NCBI GenBank assembly: GCA_902984215.1
Contig: CADWAF010001621.1
Location: 1 to 13,104 of the forward strand
Direction: 5' to 3'
DNA from: Willaertia magna
Taxonomy: Eukaryota; Heterolobosea; Eutetramitea; Acrasida; Naegleriidae
DNA length: 13,104 bases
Part shown: in pieces, positions 1 through 6,220 of the stretch
Layout: each line of letters starts with the position of its first letter
How positions within the stretch are numbered: position 1 is the stretch's first letter
The notes under the pieces: generated by a model
What the model saw: the letters and a program-made list of their open reading frames with translations, nothing else
Databases searched by the model: none
What the model was told of the DNA's origin: nothing
Made by a program: the position numbers and the translations under genes

Positions 1-150
1 CTTGTTACCCATACCAACCATGATGGACTTTTGTTTTGGTCTACCAATAATAGATGGAAAAACTGCACGAGGAGCATCATCTCCTGCGAAACCAGCTTTA
101 CACATACCGGAACCATTATCAATAACTAATGCTTGTACTTCTTCTGCCAT
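1..150 (-). CDS. ACT: Actin, N-terminal 50 residues (partial, runs off the left edge)
   Basis: This is the 5' end of an actin gene read on the minus strand. The ATG lies at 150-148 and the frame is open to base 1. The product polymerises into cytoskeletal microfilaments. The translation begins [20 protein letters not shown] and continues with the almost invariant [18 protein letters not shown] block, which forms the first phosphate-binding loop of the ATPase domain. It then reads [12 protein letters not shown], where most actins have an RHQG-type stretch before MVGMG. About 325 residues of a usual 375-residue actin lie outside the window. No intron is seen in these 50 codons. The DNA before the ATG is A-rich (AAAACAACA before ATG on the coding strand). 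The family is certain; whether it is the main actin or one of several copies cannot be told here. Confidence 0.97.
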   Translation of the reverse strand, partial: MAEEVQALVIDNGSGMCKAGFAGDDAPRAVFPSIIGRPKQKSIMVGMGNK

Positions 151-322
151 TGTTGTTTTTATGTTAAATAGTTTTTTATTTTAATAAAATATAATTTTCT
201 TGAAATTACATGTGACGTATTTTATAGTGGTTTGGGAAATTGCAACTTGACATTTGTTTTGACAAGCAATTAGACTTCAATAAACTCTACTTGACCCAAA
301 TCACATCTTCAAATGGACAGGA

Positions 323-505
323 TCATCTACCTTTTGCTTTTTGATCTTTGTCTTTCTCTTTCAAATCGCAATACAATCGTTCAAATTGCTCTTGAGTTAA
401 AGTTTGCCATAGGAAACGAAGACACTCTTTCATTTGTTCTTTTATTTCTTTCTTCTGCCTTGGATCTAATACATAAAGAGAAGAAATGATGTACTGATTA
501 TCCAT
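323..505 (-). CDS. Small unrecognised ORF, 60 residues
   Basis: This possible small gene runs from ATG at 505-503 to TGA at 325-323. I do not recognise the product. It starts MDNQYIISSLYVLDPRQKKE and has a charged amphipathic helix-like middle (ECLRFLWQTLTQEQFERLYC) and a Lys-rich end. No signal peptide or membrane segment is visible. The frame is open further upstream to about 610 but holds no other ATG, so 505 is the only usable start unless an upstream exon exists. An A-rich run lies 16-25 bases before the ATG. It lies between the actin gene, on the same strand downstream, and a divergent RCC1 gene. It may be a real small protein, the last exon of a larger gene, or chance. The ordered hydrophobic pattern favours a real coding exon, but the evidence is weak. 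Confidence 0.4.
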   Translation of the reverse strand: MDNQYIISSLYVLDPRQKKEIKEQMKECLRFLWQTLTQEQFERLYCDLKEKDKDQKAKGR

Positions 506-737
506 CTTAAGACTTTTTAGCTTTTTTTTTGTTTTCTCATTTTCACGCTTTGCTATTATCACGTAAAACCCTTGGTAAAGTGTTTTACACAATTTCGAAA
601 ATGGTGTTGCTTAAGTCGAAAAACCTTTTTTGTATAGCCAACCACAAAAACGTTAAAGAAACCAATGTTATTTAGTAATAAAGGACACGGCAGAAAGCTA
701 AACCACCATTCCACAAGTTAAAGCTTTCCTTTTGTTT

Positions 738-760
738 TATATTTGAAATAAAAGTGACAC
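738..760 (+). promoter_or_regulatory. Upstream element shared with the second RCC1 gene
   Basis: This 23-bp stretch reads TATATTTGAAA followed by TAAAAGTGACAC. It is identical to 12109-12131, upstream of the other RCC1 gene. It ends 30 bp before this ATG and 27 bp before the other. Similarity continues as TT.TTGT and then CTAAAAAAAATG at the start codon. The position suggests a core promoter or transcription-start region copied with the gene. The AT-rich first half could serve as a TATA-like element. No function is shown by sequence alone. Confidence 0.55.
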
Positions 761-790
761 ATTATTGTGAACTATTGACGTCTAAAAAAA

Positions 791-2008
791 ATGAAAGAAT
801 TGAAAAATCCAAAAGTTTACATTAGAGACGGTTCAGGCCTCAGACAACAAGCTTTAGAAAAAGAAAATATTATAGATATCACTTATTTAAGTGATAACTG
901 TCTTGTAATTACAAAAGAAGGAAATGTATTTTTATGTAGTATAGAAAATTCAAAACAGTTAAAATTGTACCTTCTCTATCAAGAAGATCAAACACCAATA
1001 AAACTAATTGATTCGGGATTTCATCATTGTATTTTAGTTAAAGAAAGTAATAATGTTTACGCTTATGGAACAAACAATAATAGTAATGAGCTTGGATCAA
1101 GATTTATAATTACCAACGACAATGAAATACAACCATTAGAACGAATGAATAAAATTGTTAAAGAAAATAATAGTAAAGTAACACATGTTAGTTGTAGTAT
1201 TAATTCTTCTTTTATAGTTTTAAATAATACAGATATTTATTTTTCAGGAAGTTTACATTATTTAAAGAAAGATAACTTTGCAAGAATTGAAATTGAAAAT
1301 AAAGAAAATTGTAAAATTAAAAGAATTACATGTGGATTTAATCACGTTCTTGTAATTTATGAAGATGGTGATATTTACGGTCAAGGTGGAAATGATTATG
1401 GTCAAAGTGTTATTAATAACTCTAACAGAGATATTAATTCATTTGAAAAGGTAGATTTAAATGAATATTTTAAAAAGAAGAAAATTGTTGATGCTATTGC
1501 CTTTCGTAAAAGTCACATGACACTTTTTATTTCAAGTGAAAATGATTTTTATATTTATGGTTATATTGGTTTTAATGAAACATTAACATTTAGTAATCAT
1601 ACAAAGATTGCTACGAATTCACACAACTGTGACATCTATAAATTAGAATTTCAAAATTTACAGCCTTACGATGAGTTTTATAAATTGGATTACAATCGTA
1701 ATTTTAAAGAATGGGAAATGTATGGAGCTTATACCTCTTTATTTATTGTAAATAATAGAAAAGGAAAAGTATGGGCAGTTGGTAGAACGAGTGTGACAGA
1801 TAATAATGGATTTACATTAATTGATGGATTAGAGTTGAATGAAAAGGAAAAGGTAATAAAAATATCTTCAGGTACAAATGATTTTGGTATTTTAGTTGCA
1901 GAAGGATATTTCAAAGGTGAAGAAGAAATGAAAAAGAAATTATTAATATATTGCAATGCTTGTTTTGAAAAGGAAAATTTATTTTTATTTGATATTTCAA
2001 TTAATTAA
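791..2008 (+). CDS. RCC1-repeat beta-propeller protein, 405 residues
   Basis: This intronless gene encodes an RCC1-like propeller protein. RCC1 repeats form a seven-bladed propeller used for protein-protein contacts or, in RCC1 itself, Ran GTPase exchange. The clearest repeats are at residues 71-105 (GFHHCILVKESNNVYAYG, then a loop ending ELG) and 176-206 (ITCGFNHVLVIYEDGDIYGQ, then GGNDYGQ). Weaker blades lie near 26-52, 130-155, 232-258, 313-335 and 356-372. No signal peptide, membrane segment or extra catalytic domain is seen, so exchange activity should not be assumed. The start is supported by TAAAAAAAATG and by the matching start of the paralog at 12159. It is followed 101 bp later by an unknown gene on the same strand. 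A role as a binding scaffold is the safest reading. Confidence 0.88.
   Translation: MKELKNPKVYIRDGSGLRQQALEKENIIDITYLSDNCLVITKEGNVFLCSIENSKQLKLYLLYQEDQTPIKLIDSGFHHCILVKESNNVYAYGTNNNSNELGSRFIITNDNEIQPLERMNKIVKENNSKVTHVSCSINSSFIVLNNTDIYFSGSLHYLKKDNFARIEIENKENCKIKRITCGFNHVLVIYEDGDIYGQGGNDYGQSVINNSNRDINSFEKVDLNEYFKKKKIVDAIAFRKSHMTLFISSENDFYIYGYIGFNETLTFSNHTKIATNSHNCDIYKLEFQNLQPYDEFYKLDYNRNFKEWEMYGAYTSLFIVNNRKGKVWAVGRTSVTDNNGFTLIDGLELNEKEKVIKISSGTNDFGILVAEGYFKGEEEMKKKLLIYCNACFEKENLFLFDISIN
1464..1583 (+). repeat. Near-identical coding block shared by the two RCC1 paralogs (copy 1)
   Basis: These 120 bp match 12850-12969 with two differences (positions 1528 and 1561), both at synonymous third codon positions. 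They code for the segment around KKKIVDAIAFRKSHMTLFIS and the blade after it. A second exact block, 52 bp long, lies at 1286-1337 and matches 12672-12723. The offset is the same (11386), so there is no indel between the blocks. Flanking parts of the genes are clearly more diverged. Confidence 0.9.
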
Positions 2009-2109
2009 AATTTTGTTTATTGTAACAACAAGCTATGAACTTCTTTATTTTTTGTAAACCATGCAATTTCAAAGAACTAGTACCCACACAAAAGAAAAAC
2101 ATTAAAAAA

Positions 2110-2904
2110 ATGAATTCATTTAGCTTGTTAGAGGAAGAAGATGAGATTATCAACCTTTCCATTGTAAAACAAAAATCCAAAAAGCAAAATCAACAACAAG
2201 ATAAAAAGTTCTCAAGAAAGAGTACTTGTTGGACAGTTTGTTATGAATCAGATGATATTTGGAGAAATATTTTAGAATTTCAATCTGTTTATTCTTTATT
2301 TCATGATTATAGTTTAATTGATAAGAAAACATTTCAATTTATTTATTCTGTTTATTTTTTTAGATTTTTAATTAAAAGAGAAGAAAAATTAGCTTTGAGT
2401 TATGACATTGAAATAATTAAAATTGCAAAGCAATACGATTTACAAAATATTTTAAAATTATATCAGAAAACAGGAAAAAAGAAAAAAAACAATAAAAGTC
2501 AACCACAAATTGTAAATGAAGAATTTATTCCTATAGATCAAATATTTAAAATATTTAAAAATATTTATTTCAAAATAAAAAAAGATATAAATTTTGAAGA
2601 AGAAGAACGTACCAAAATATTTGCTGGAGTAAGAAAATTTATTTTAAATGATTCCACTTTACAACGATCAAATATTGTTAAAACTATTGTAAATAAGTGT
2701 AGTCACAATGAGTTTATAATGAATGAAATTAAAGACACTGATTTATCAGTAGGAAATACTTATCACTTTCAATTTATTTGTAAAAACTGTGACATACGGT
2801 TATTAACTAATTTTTACCCTCACGAAAAGCCTTATCACTATAGATGGAGGTGCTACGGTTTGAATAGGGTAGATAATTATAAACTTTGTAATTATCATGA
2901 ATAA
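2110..2904 (+). CDS. Unrecognised protein with Cys/His-rich C-terminus, 264 residues
   Basis: I do not recognise this family. The chosen ATG at 2110 is preceded by ATTAAAAAAA, like the starts of its neighbours. An ATG at 2035 would add 25 residues but lies only 26 bp after the RCC1 stop and lacks that context. The N-terminus is acidic, then Lys/Gln-rich. Residues about 46-90 (from SDDIWRNILEF on, then SVYSLFHDYSLIDKKTFQF) loosely resemble an F-box-like helical segment, but this is a guess. The last third holds C197, H199, C224-x-x-C227, C248, C260 and H263. That spacing could bind one or two zinc ions, and the FICKNCDIRLL stretch resembles a knuckle of a zinc ribbon. There is no signal peptide or membrane segment. 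It reads as a soluble, possibly lineage-specific protein. Confidence 0.7.
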   Translation: MNSFSLLEEEDEIINLSIVKQKSKKQNQQQDKKFSRKSTCWTVCYESDDIWRNILEFQSVYSLFHDYSLIDKKTFQFIYSVYFFRFLIKREEKLALSYDIEIIKIAKQYDLQNILKLYQKTGKKKKNNKSQPQIVNEEFIPIDQIFKIFKNIYFKIKKDINFEEEERTKIFAGVRKFILNDSTLQRSNIVKTIVNKCSHNEFIMNEIKDTDLSVGNTYHFQFICKNCDIRLLTNFYPHEKPYHYRWRCYGLNRVDNYKLCNYHE

Positions 2905-2996
2905 GACCATTACTTAAAACCAGACCCCTACAGTAAATAACTTAAACAATTTAACAATTAACAGCTCTCAAAATTATACTTAAATCTCAATAAAAA

Positions 2997-4682
2997 ATGG
3001 GAGTGATTGTTATGTTTTCATATCAACCAAAAAATCCTTTTTACTCTTTGTTGATGCTGCTTAACAGGTTAGTTTTGAGAGAAATATTTTAAAAGTAGTT
3101 TATTCATCATTTAGACAAGATTTTATAGAGGTTCCTTTGGTGGATCCGTATTTTCAAAGTTCGGATCCTTCTAAAGTTTTGGCAGAACAACACTTAGACA
3201 ACAGTAATGGAGTATTTATTAGTGAAATAAAAACTAAATTATATTTACATAAGGAATATCCTTCATGGTTTGGGATGACAGAAAGAGGAAAAATTGCCAT
3301 AATGATAGATATTGAGAAAGGAAGTGAAATAAACAGGAAATTTACAGAACAATGCATTAAGCATAGCATTGAAATAACGGGAGAAGAAAAATCAGGGATT
3401 TGCGAGAATAACAAAACTAATGGTGATGACATAAGGAATGAGATAAAATCCTCTGATTTTAACAATTCTATTGAAGAAAACTCTTTGGATGCCTCCGCTT
3501 TATCTGCCTCTAGTCCAAACAATACTAAAAAGAAAATCAAACTCTCTAAACAGAAGGAAGAAAGAATTAGAAAAGAATATTTTGAACAAATGAAACATGA
3601 TACAAAGAAATTAATTGTAAAAGATTTTCTTCAAAATTCTGATATTTCACCATTAGATTATTTACAAAAAATAGCACCAAAAGCTCAAAGACTAGACGCT
3701 TTCAATTTACTTTTGGGAGATTTGACGAATGGATTATATTTCTTTTGTAATACGGATTTTGAAAAAGTAGTTTATGAATTATTACATGGTGAATATGTTG
3801 TCAGCCCAATTCCTGGACTTGATACTAATACGGCTTCTTATCCTTTCATAGATGAGTCAAAAAATGTTTTTCTTAAAACAGCCTATAGTTTGGGGAGCTA
3901 TGATTTTGAGGATATTCCTGTTGATCCAGTAGCTTACCTTAGTTGGGTTAGTGGTAAGCAGGAACTAGTTAGAAACAGAAGAAAGCATGTTACTAGCCCA
4001 GAAATAATAAGCAAGCTATTCAACATTTTAGAAAATGAGGAAAAGAAAGAGGTTTTAGCATCCCAAGACTTCTCCGATTACCTTAGTGATTTAGAGTAAG
4101 TATTCAATAATTGTCATTTGAGTAACACACTGAAATTCTAGTCCCTACTTGAGAAATTTAATGAGCTCAATGTTTGTGACACACAAAGTTTACGGAACTA
4201 TTGTTAACATGGTTATTTGCGTTCAAGAAAAAGAAGAACCAAGTCATGATGATTGCAAAAAGTATTTTGGAGAAGTTAAGACAGAGGTTAAGAGTCCTCC
4301 ACCAGTTAGTCCCCAGAATCAATTCTCACAAGTAAGGAGAAGACGAGGCAGCTCCTTCAAAAGAGAACAACCAAGGTTGACCTCAAAAAATTCTCCACCT
4401 TTAGAGGTTGAAAAACCACCAGAACCAATAGAAAAACAATATATTTGTAATTTGTATACCAGAAGATACTATCATGACAAGATAGCGAAGTACAGAGAGG
4501 AAGATGAAGAATATAAATTTTGGAGTAATTTAATGGGGAATGAAATTGGGTTGGATGACCGTTTTTACAAATCAACCCTACGACACTTTATCTTGCGAAC
4601 AATCAAACAACCAGAACCTAAAACTACAGAACCAATTGTTAACAGGCCAAGAGCATCTTCTTTTAGGTCACCAAAAGGATAG
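2997..4682 (+). CDS. TANGO2: TANGO2 / NRDE-family protein, three exons, 530 residues
   Basis: The gene is joined here from exons 2997-3067, 3115-4095 and 4142-4682. Both junctions keep the frame and the stop is TAG at 4680-4682. Family features run in order. The N-terminus has NPFYSLLMLLNRQDF (13-27), matching the NRDEF region of TANGO2. WFGMTERGKIAI (75-86) matches the W-LG-ST-RGKLA region. SPLDYLQKIAPKAQRLDAFN (202-221) then LLLGDL matches the YL/FNL-ADL region. SPIPGLDTNT follows, then NILENEEK, and YGTIVN (368-373) matches the C-terminal YGT-RTNT motif. TANGO2 is a cytosolic/mitochondrial protein tied to heme transfer and acyl-CoA handling. The usual length is about 275; this copy is longer through low-complexity inserts at about 111-176 and 380-445. 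The second residue is Gly, not the family's Cys, and NRDE reads NRQD. The start follows ATAAAAA. Family confidence is high, exon boundaries fairly high. Confidence 0.85.
3068..3114 (+). other. TANGO2: Intron 1 of the TANGO2 gene, 47 nt
   Basis: The intron begins GTTAGT and ends CATTTAG. Without its removal the exon 1 frame stops at 3090-3092 and exon 2 has no ATG. Removing 47 nt joins the frames within an Arg codon (AG|A) and restores the family's N-R-x-D/E-F motif across the junction. It is a phase 2 intron. Inferred from frame and homology; no transcript seen. Confidence 0.82.
4096..4141 (+). other. TANGO2: Intron 2 of the TANGO2 gene, 46 nt
   Basis: The intron begins GTAAGT and ends ATTCTAG. 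Exon 2 would otherwise stop at TAA 4097-4099, inside the donor site. Removal joins GA|T as Asp, giving DYLSDLDPYLRNLMSS across the junction, and brings the conserved YGT motif of exon 3 into frame. It is also phase 2. Both introns of this gene are near the lower size limit for spliceosomal introns. Confidence 0.85.
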
Positions 4683-4692
4683 TTATAAAAAA

Positions 4693-6066
4693 ATGAGTGC
4701 AAGAAAAACCTTGATCAATACGATCGGATCTTCTAACAAGATCTTTAACAAAAAGAATAGTTTAATTTTAGGGAAGGAATTTTCATTACTTGGTAAAAAG
4801 AATGGAATAGGAAGTACTAAAATTAATTCTTTTAATATTTGTAATTATAGCACTCTTTGTAATAATTTAAATAATCAACAACAATCTGTGAATGTTAGTA
4901 CACAAACAATTGATTTAAGAGAAAAAAGCCCTAAAGAAAGTTTCCATTCTTTTAAATTAAAATTTTCAACTGATAAAAATCTTAGAAATATCTATAGCAC
5001 TGCATTTAATACTTTGAGAATTGGAAGATTACTTCAAGATTTAGATAATTTAGCTTGGCAAGTTGCTTATAAACACGCAGACGGAAATAATCCAAAACAC
5101 CCATTGACAATAGTTACTGCTGCTGTTGACAGAATTGAGTTACGACAACCATTAGTACCTTATTTTGATCTAATTTTTGAAGCTAAAGCAACCTACGTTG
5201 GAACATCAAGTATGGAAATTAAAATTGAAGTGGTTGTTGAAAAACCTGATGTCTTAGTTAAAGACCTAGAAGAGGGAGATCATATTTTTGATCCTAATAG
5301 AAAAATTATTATTAAAAGAGAGACTGCTATGGTTGCCTACTTTGTTTTAGTAGCCTTAGATAAAGTTACAAATCTTCCAGCCAAAGTACATCCATTAAAG
5401 TTAGAAAGTGAAGAAGATAAAAGAAACTTTGAAATTGGTAGAGCGAATCAATCTAGAAGAAAATACTTGAGGGACAATTCTCTTGAAAAACAACCACCAA
5501 ATGAGAAGGAAAGAGATTTAATCCATAATTGGTTTTTAAAGTTACAAAGTGAAAATGCAAATGAAATGAAGGATCATTCATCGGATGATTCGAATATTTC
5601 ATCAATGAAGTCAACTAAGTTGACAAACTTTAAGATTATGCACCCAACTAATAGAAATATAAATTCTAAAATATTTGGAGGATATTTAATGCAGGAATCT
5701 TTTGAATTAGCTTGGTTGACAGCTTATAAATATACTCAATACCGTCCTACATTCATAGCTCTAGATGATAACAATTTTTTGAAACCTGTTGAAAAGGGAT
5801 CTGTTGTGAAGTTTGAAAGTACTGTTGTGTATACAGAACACAATTTATTAATGGTACGTGTTGAGGTTAAAGTTATTGAACCTCCATTAGAGCAAGAATT
5901 ACTTTGTAATGTATTCCACTTTAGCTTTGCTTGTCCAACTAAAAAATTGATTCTCCCAGAAACCTACGTGGATGCAATTTATTTTTTGGAAGGAAAAAGA
6001 ATATCTGAAAAGGGTATTGAGATGACACAAGCTCTTCAAGGTTATTTAGCTCAAAGCAAGAATTAA
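4693..6066 (+). CDS. ACOT9: ACOT9-like acyl-CoA thioesterase, probably mitochondrial, 457 residues
   Basis: The product hydrolyses acyl-CoA to free fatty acid and CoA. It has the two tandem hotdog domains of the ACOT9/ACOT10 type. The first covers about residues 105-235 and opens with RIGRLLQDLDNLAWQVAY (109-126), like the R-G-LLEDLD helix of ACOT9. The second covers about 315-440 and has KIFGGYLMQESFELAW (326-341), then ALDDNNFLKPVEKGS, CNVFHFSF and PETYVDAIYFLEGKR, all close to ACOT9. About 100 N-terminal residues are rich in Ser, Asn, Lys and Arg with few acids, which fits a mitochondrial presequence. ATG 4693 follows ATAAAAAA and is preferred over the ATG at 4540, which overlaps the TANGO2 coding region in another frame. 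It starts only 10 bp after the TANGO2 stop, so the two transcripts must overlap or be shared. No intron is evident. Confidence 0.9.
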   Translation: MSARKTLINTIGSSNKIFNKKNSLILGKEFSLLGKKNGIGSTKINSFNICNYSTLCNNLNNQQQSVNVSTQTIDLREKSPKESFHSFKLKFSTDKNLRNIYSTAFNTLRIGRLLQDLDNLAWQVAYKHADGNNPKHPLTIVTAAVDRIELRQPLVPYFDLIFEAKATYVGTSSMEIKIEVVVEKPDVLVKDLEEGDHIFDPNRKIIIKRETAMVAYFVLVALDKVTNLPAKVHPLKLESEEDKRNFEIGRANQSRRKYLRDNSLEKQPPNEKERDLIHNWFLKLQSENANEMKDHSSDDSNISSMKSTKLTNFKIMHPTNRNINSKIFGGYLMQESFELAWLTAYKYTQYRPTFIALDDNNFLKPVEKGSVVKFESTVVYTEHNLLMVRVEVKVIEPPLEQELLCNVFHFSFACPTKKLILPETYVDAIYFLEGKRISEKGIEMTQALQGYLAQSKN

Positions 6067-6101
6067 CTAATTTGGAAATGGATATTTGATATATTATTTA
6101 T

Positions 6102-6197
6102 TTATTTTAATAATTTTACACAATTTCCACCCCATTCAACAACATAAATTTGATTTTCTCCATTTAAAGTAATTCCTATTGGTCTATTTAAATTATC
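6102..6197 (-). pseudogene. NHL-repeat fragment, probable relic of a lost gene
   Basis: On the minus strand, 6197-6102 reads DNLNRPIGITLNGENQIYVV, then EWGGNCVKLLK and a TAA stop at 6104-6102. This is one good NHL beta-propeller repeat: N-x-P-x-GI, then NxIYVV, then GN-C-V. It also looks like the natural C-terminal end of such a protein. A TAA lies directly before it in frame (6200-6198) and no start codon belongs to it, so it is not a complete gene. It sits between the convergent ends of the ACOT9-like and RWD/kelch/BTB genes, 23 bp from the latter and on the same strand. It could instead be a last exon whose acceptor AG lies at 6198-6197, but no partner exon is near. Confidence 0.65.
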
Positions 6198-6220
6198 TTA
6201 CTCATCGGCTGTTTATACGC

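Noticed and set aside
2..184. Open frame of 60 codons on the plus strand
   Set aside because: It is the antisense of the actin 5' coding region; the minus strand reads clear actin.
593..790. Possible RNA gene in the gap before the first RCC1 gene
   Set aside because: I found no cloverleaf, box motifs or stable hairpin by eye.
2035..2109. 25-codon N-terminal extension of the gene at 2110
   Set aside because: The ATG at 2035 lies 26 bp after the previous stop and lacks the A-run found before neighbouring starts. It remains possible.
3154..3540. 128-codon minus-strand open frame
   Set aside because: It is a shadow of TANGO2 exon 2 with no recognisable family.
3137..4099. Exon 2 of TANGO2 as a stand-alone gene starting at 3137
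   Set aside because: The codon there is TTG, not ATG. Family motifs continue upstream and downstream across two in-frame introns.
4149..4682. Separate 177-residue gene
   Set aside because: It starts with TTG and carries the TANGO2 C-terminal YGT motif. The splice at 4096-4141 joins it in frame to the preceding exon.
4540..4692. Longer N-terminus for the ACOT9-like protein
   Set aside because: It overlaps TANGO2 coding sequence in another frame, lacks good start context, and the added residues do not resemble the family.
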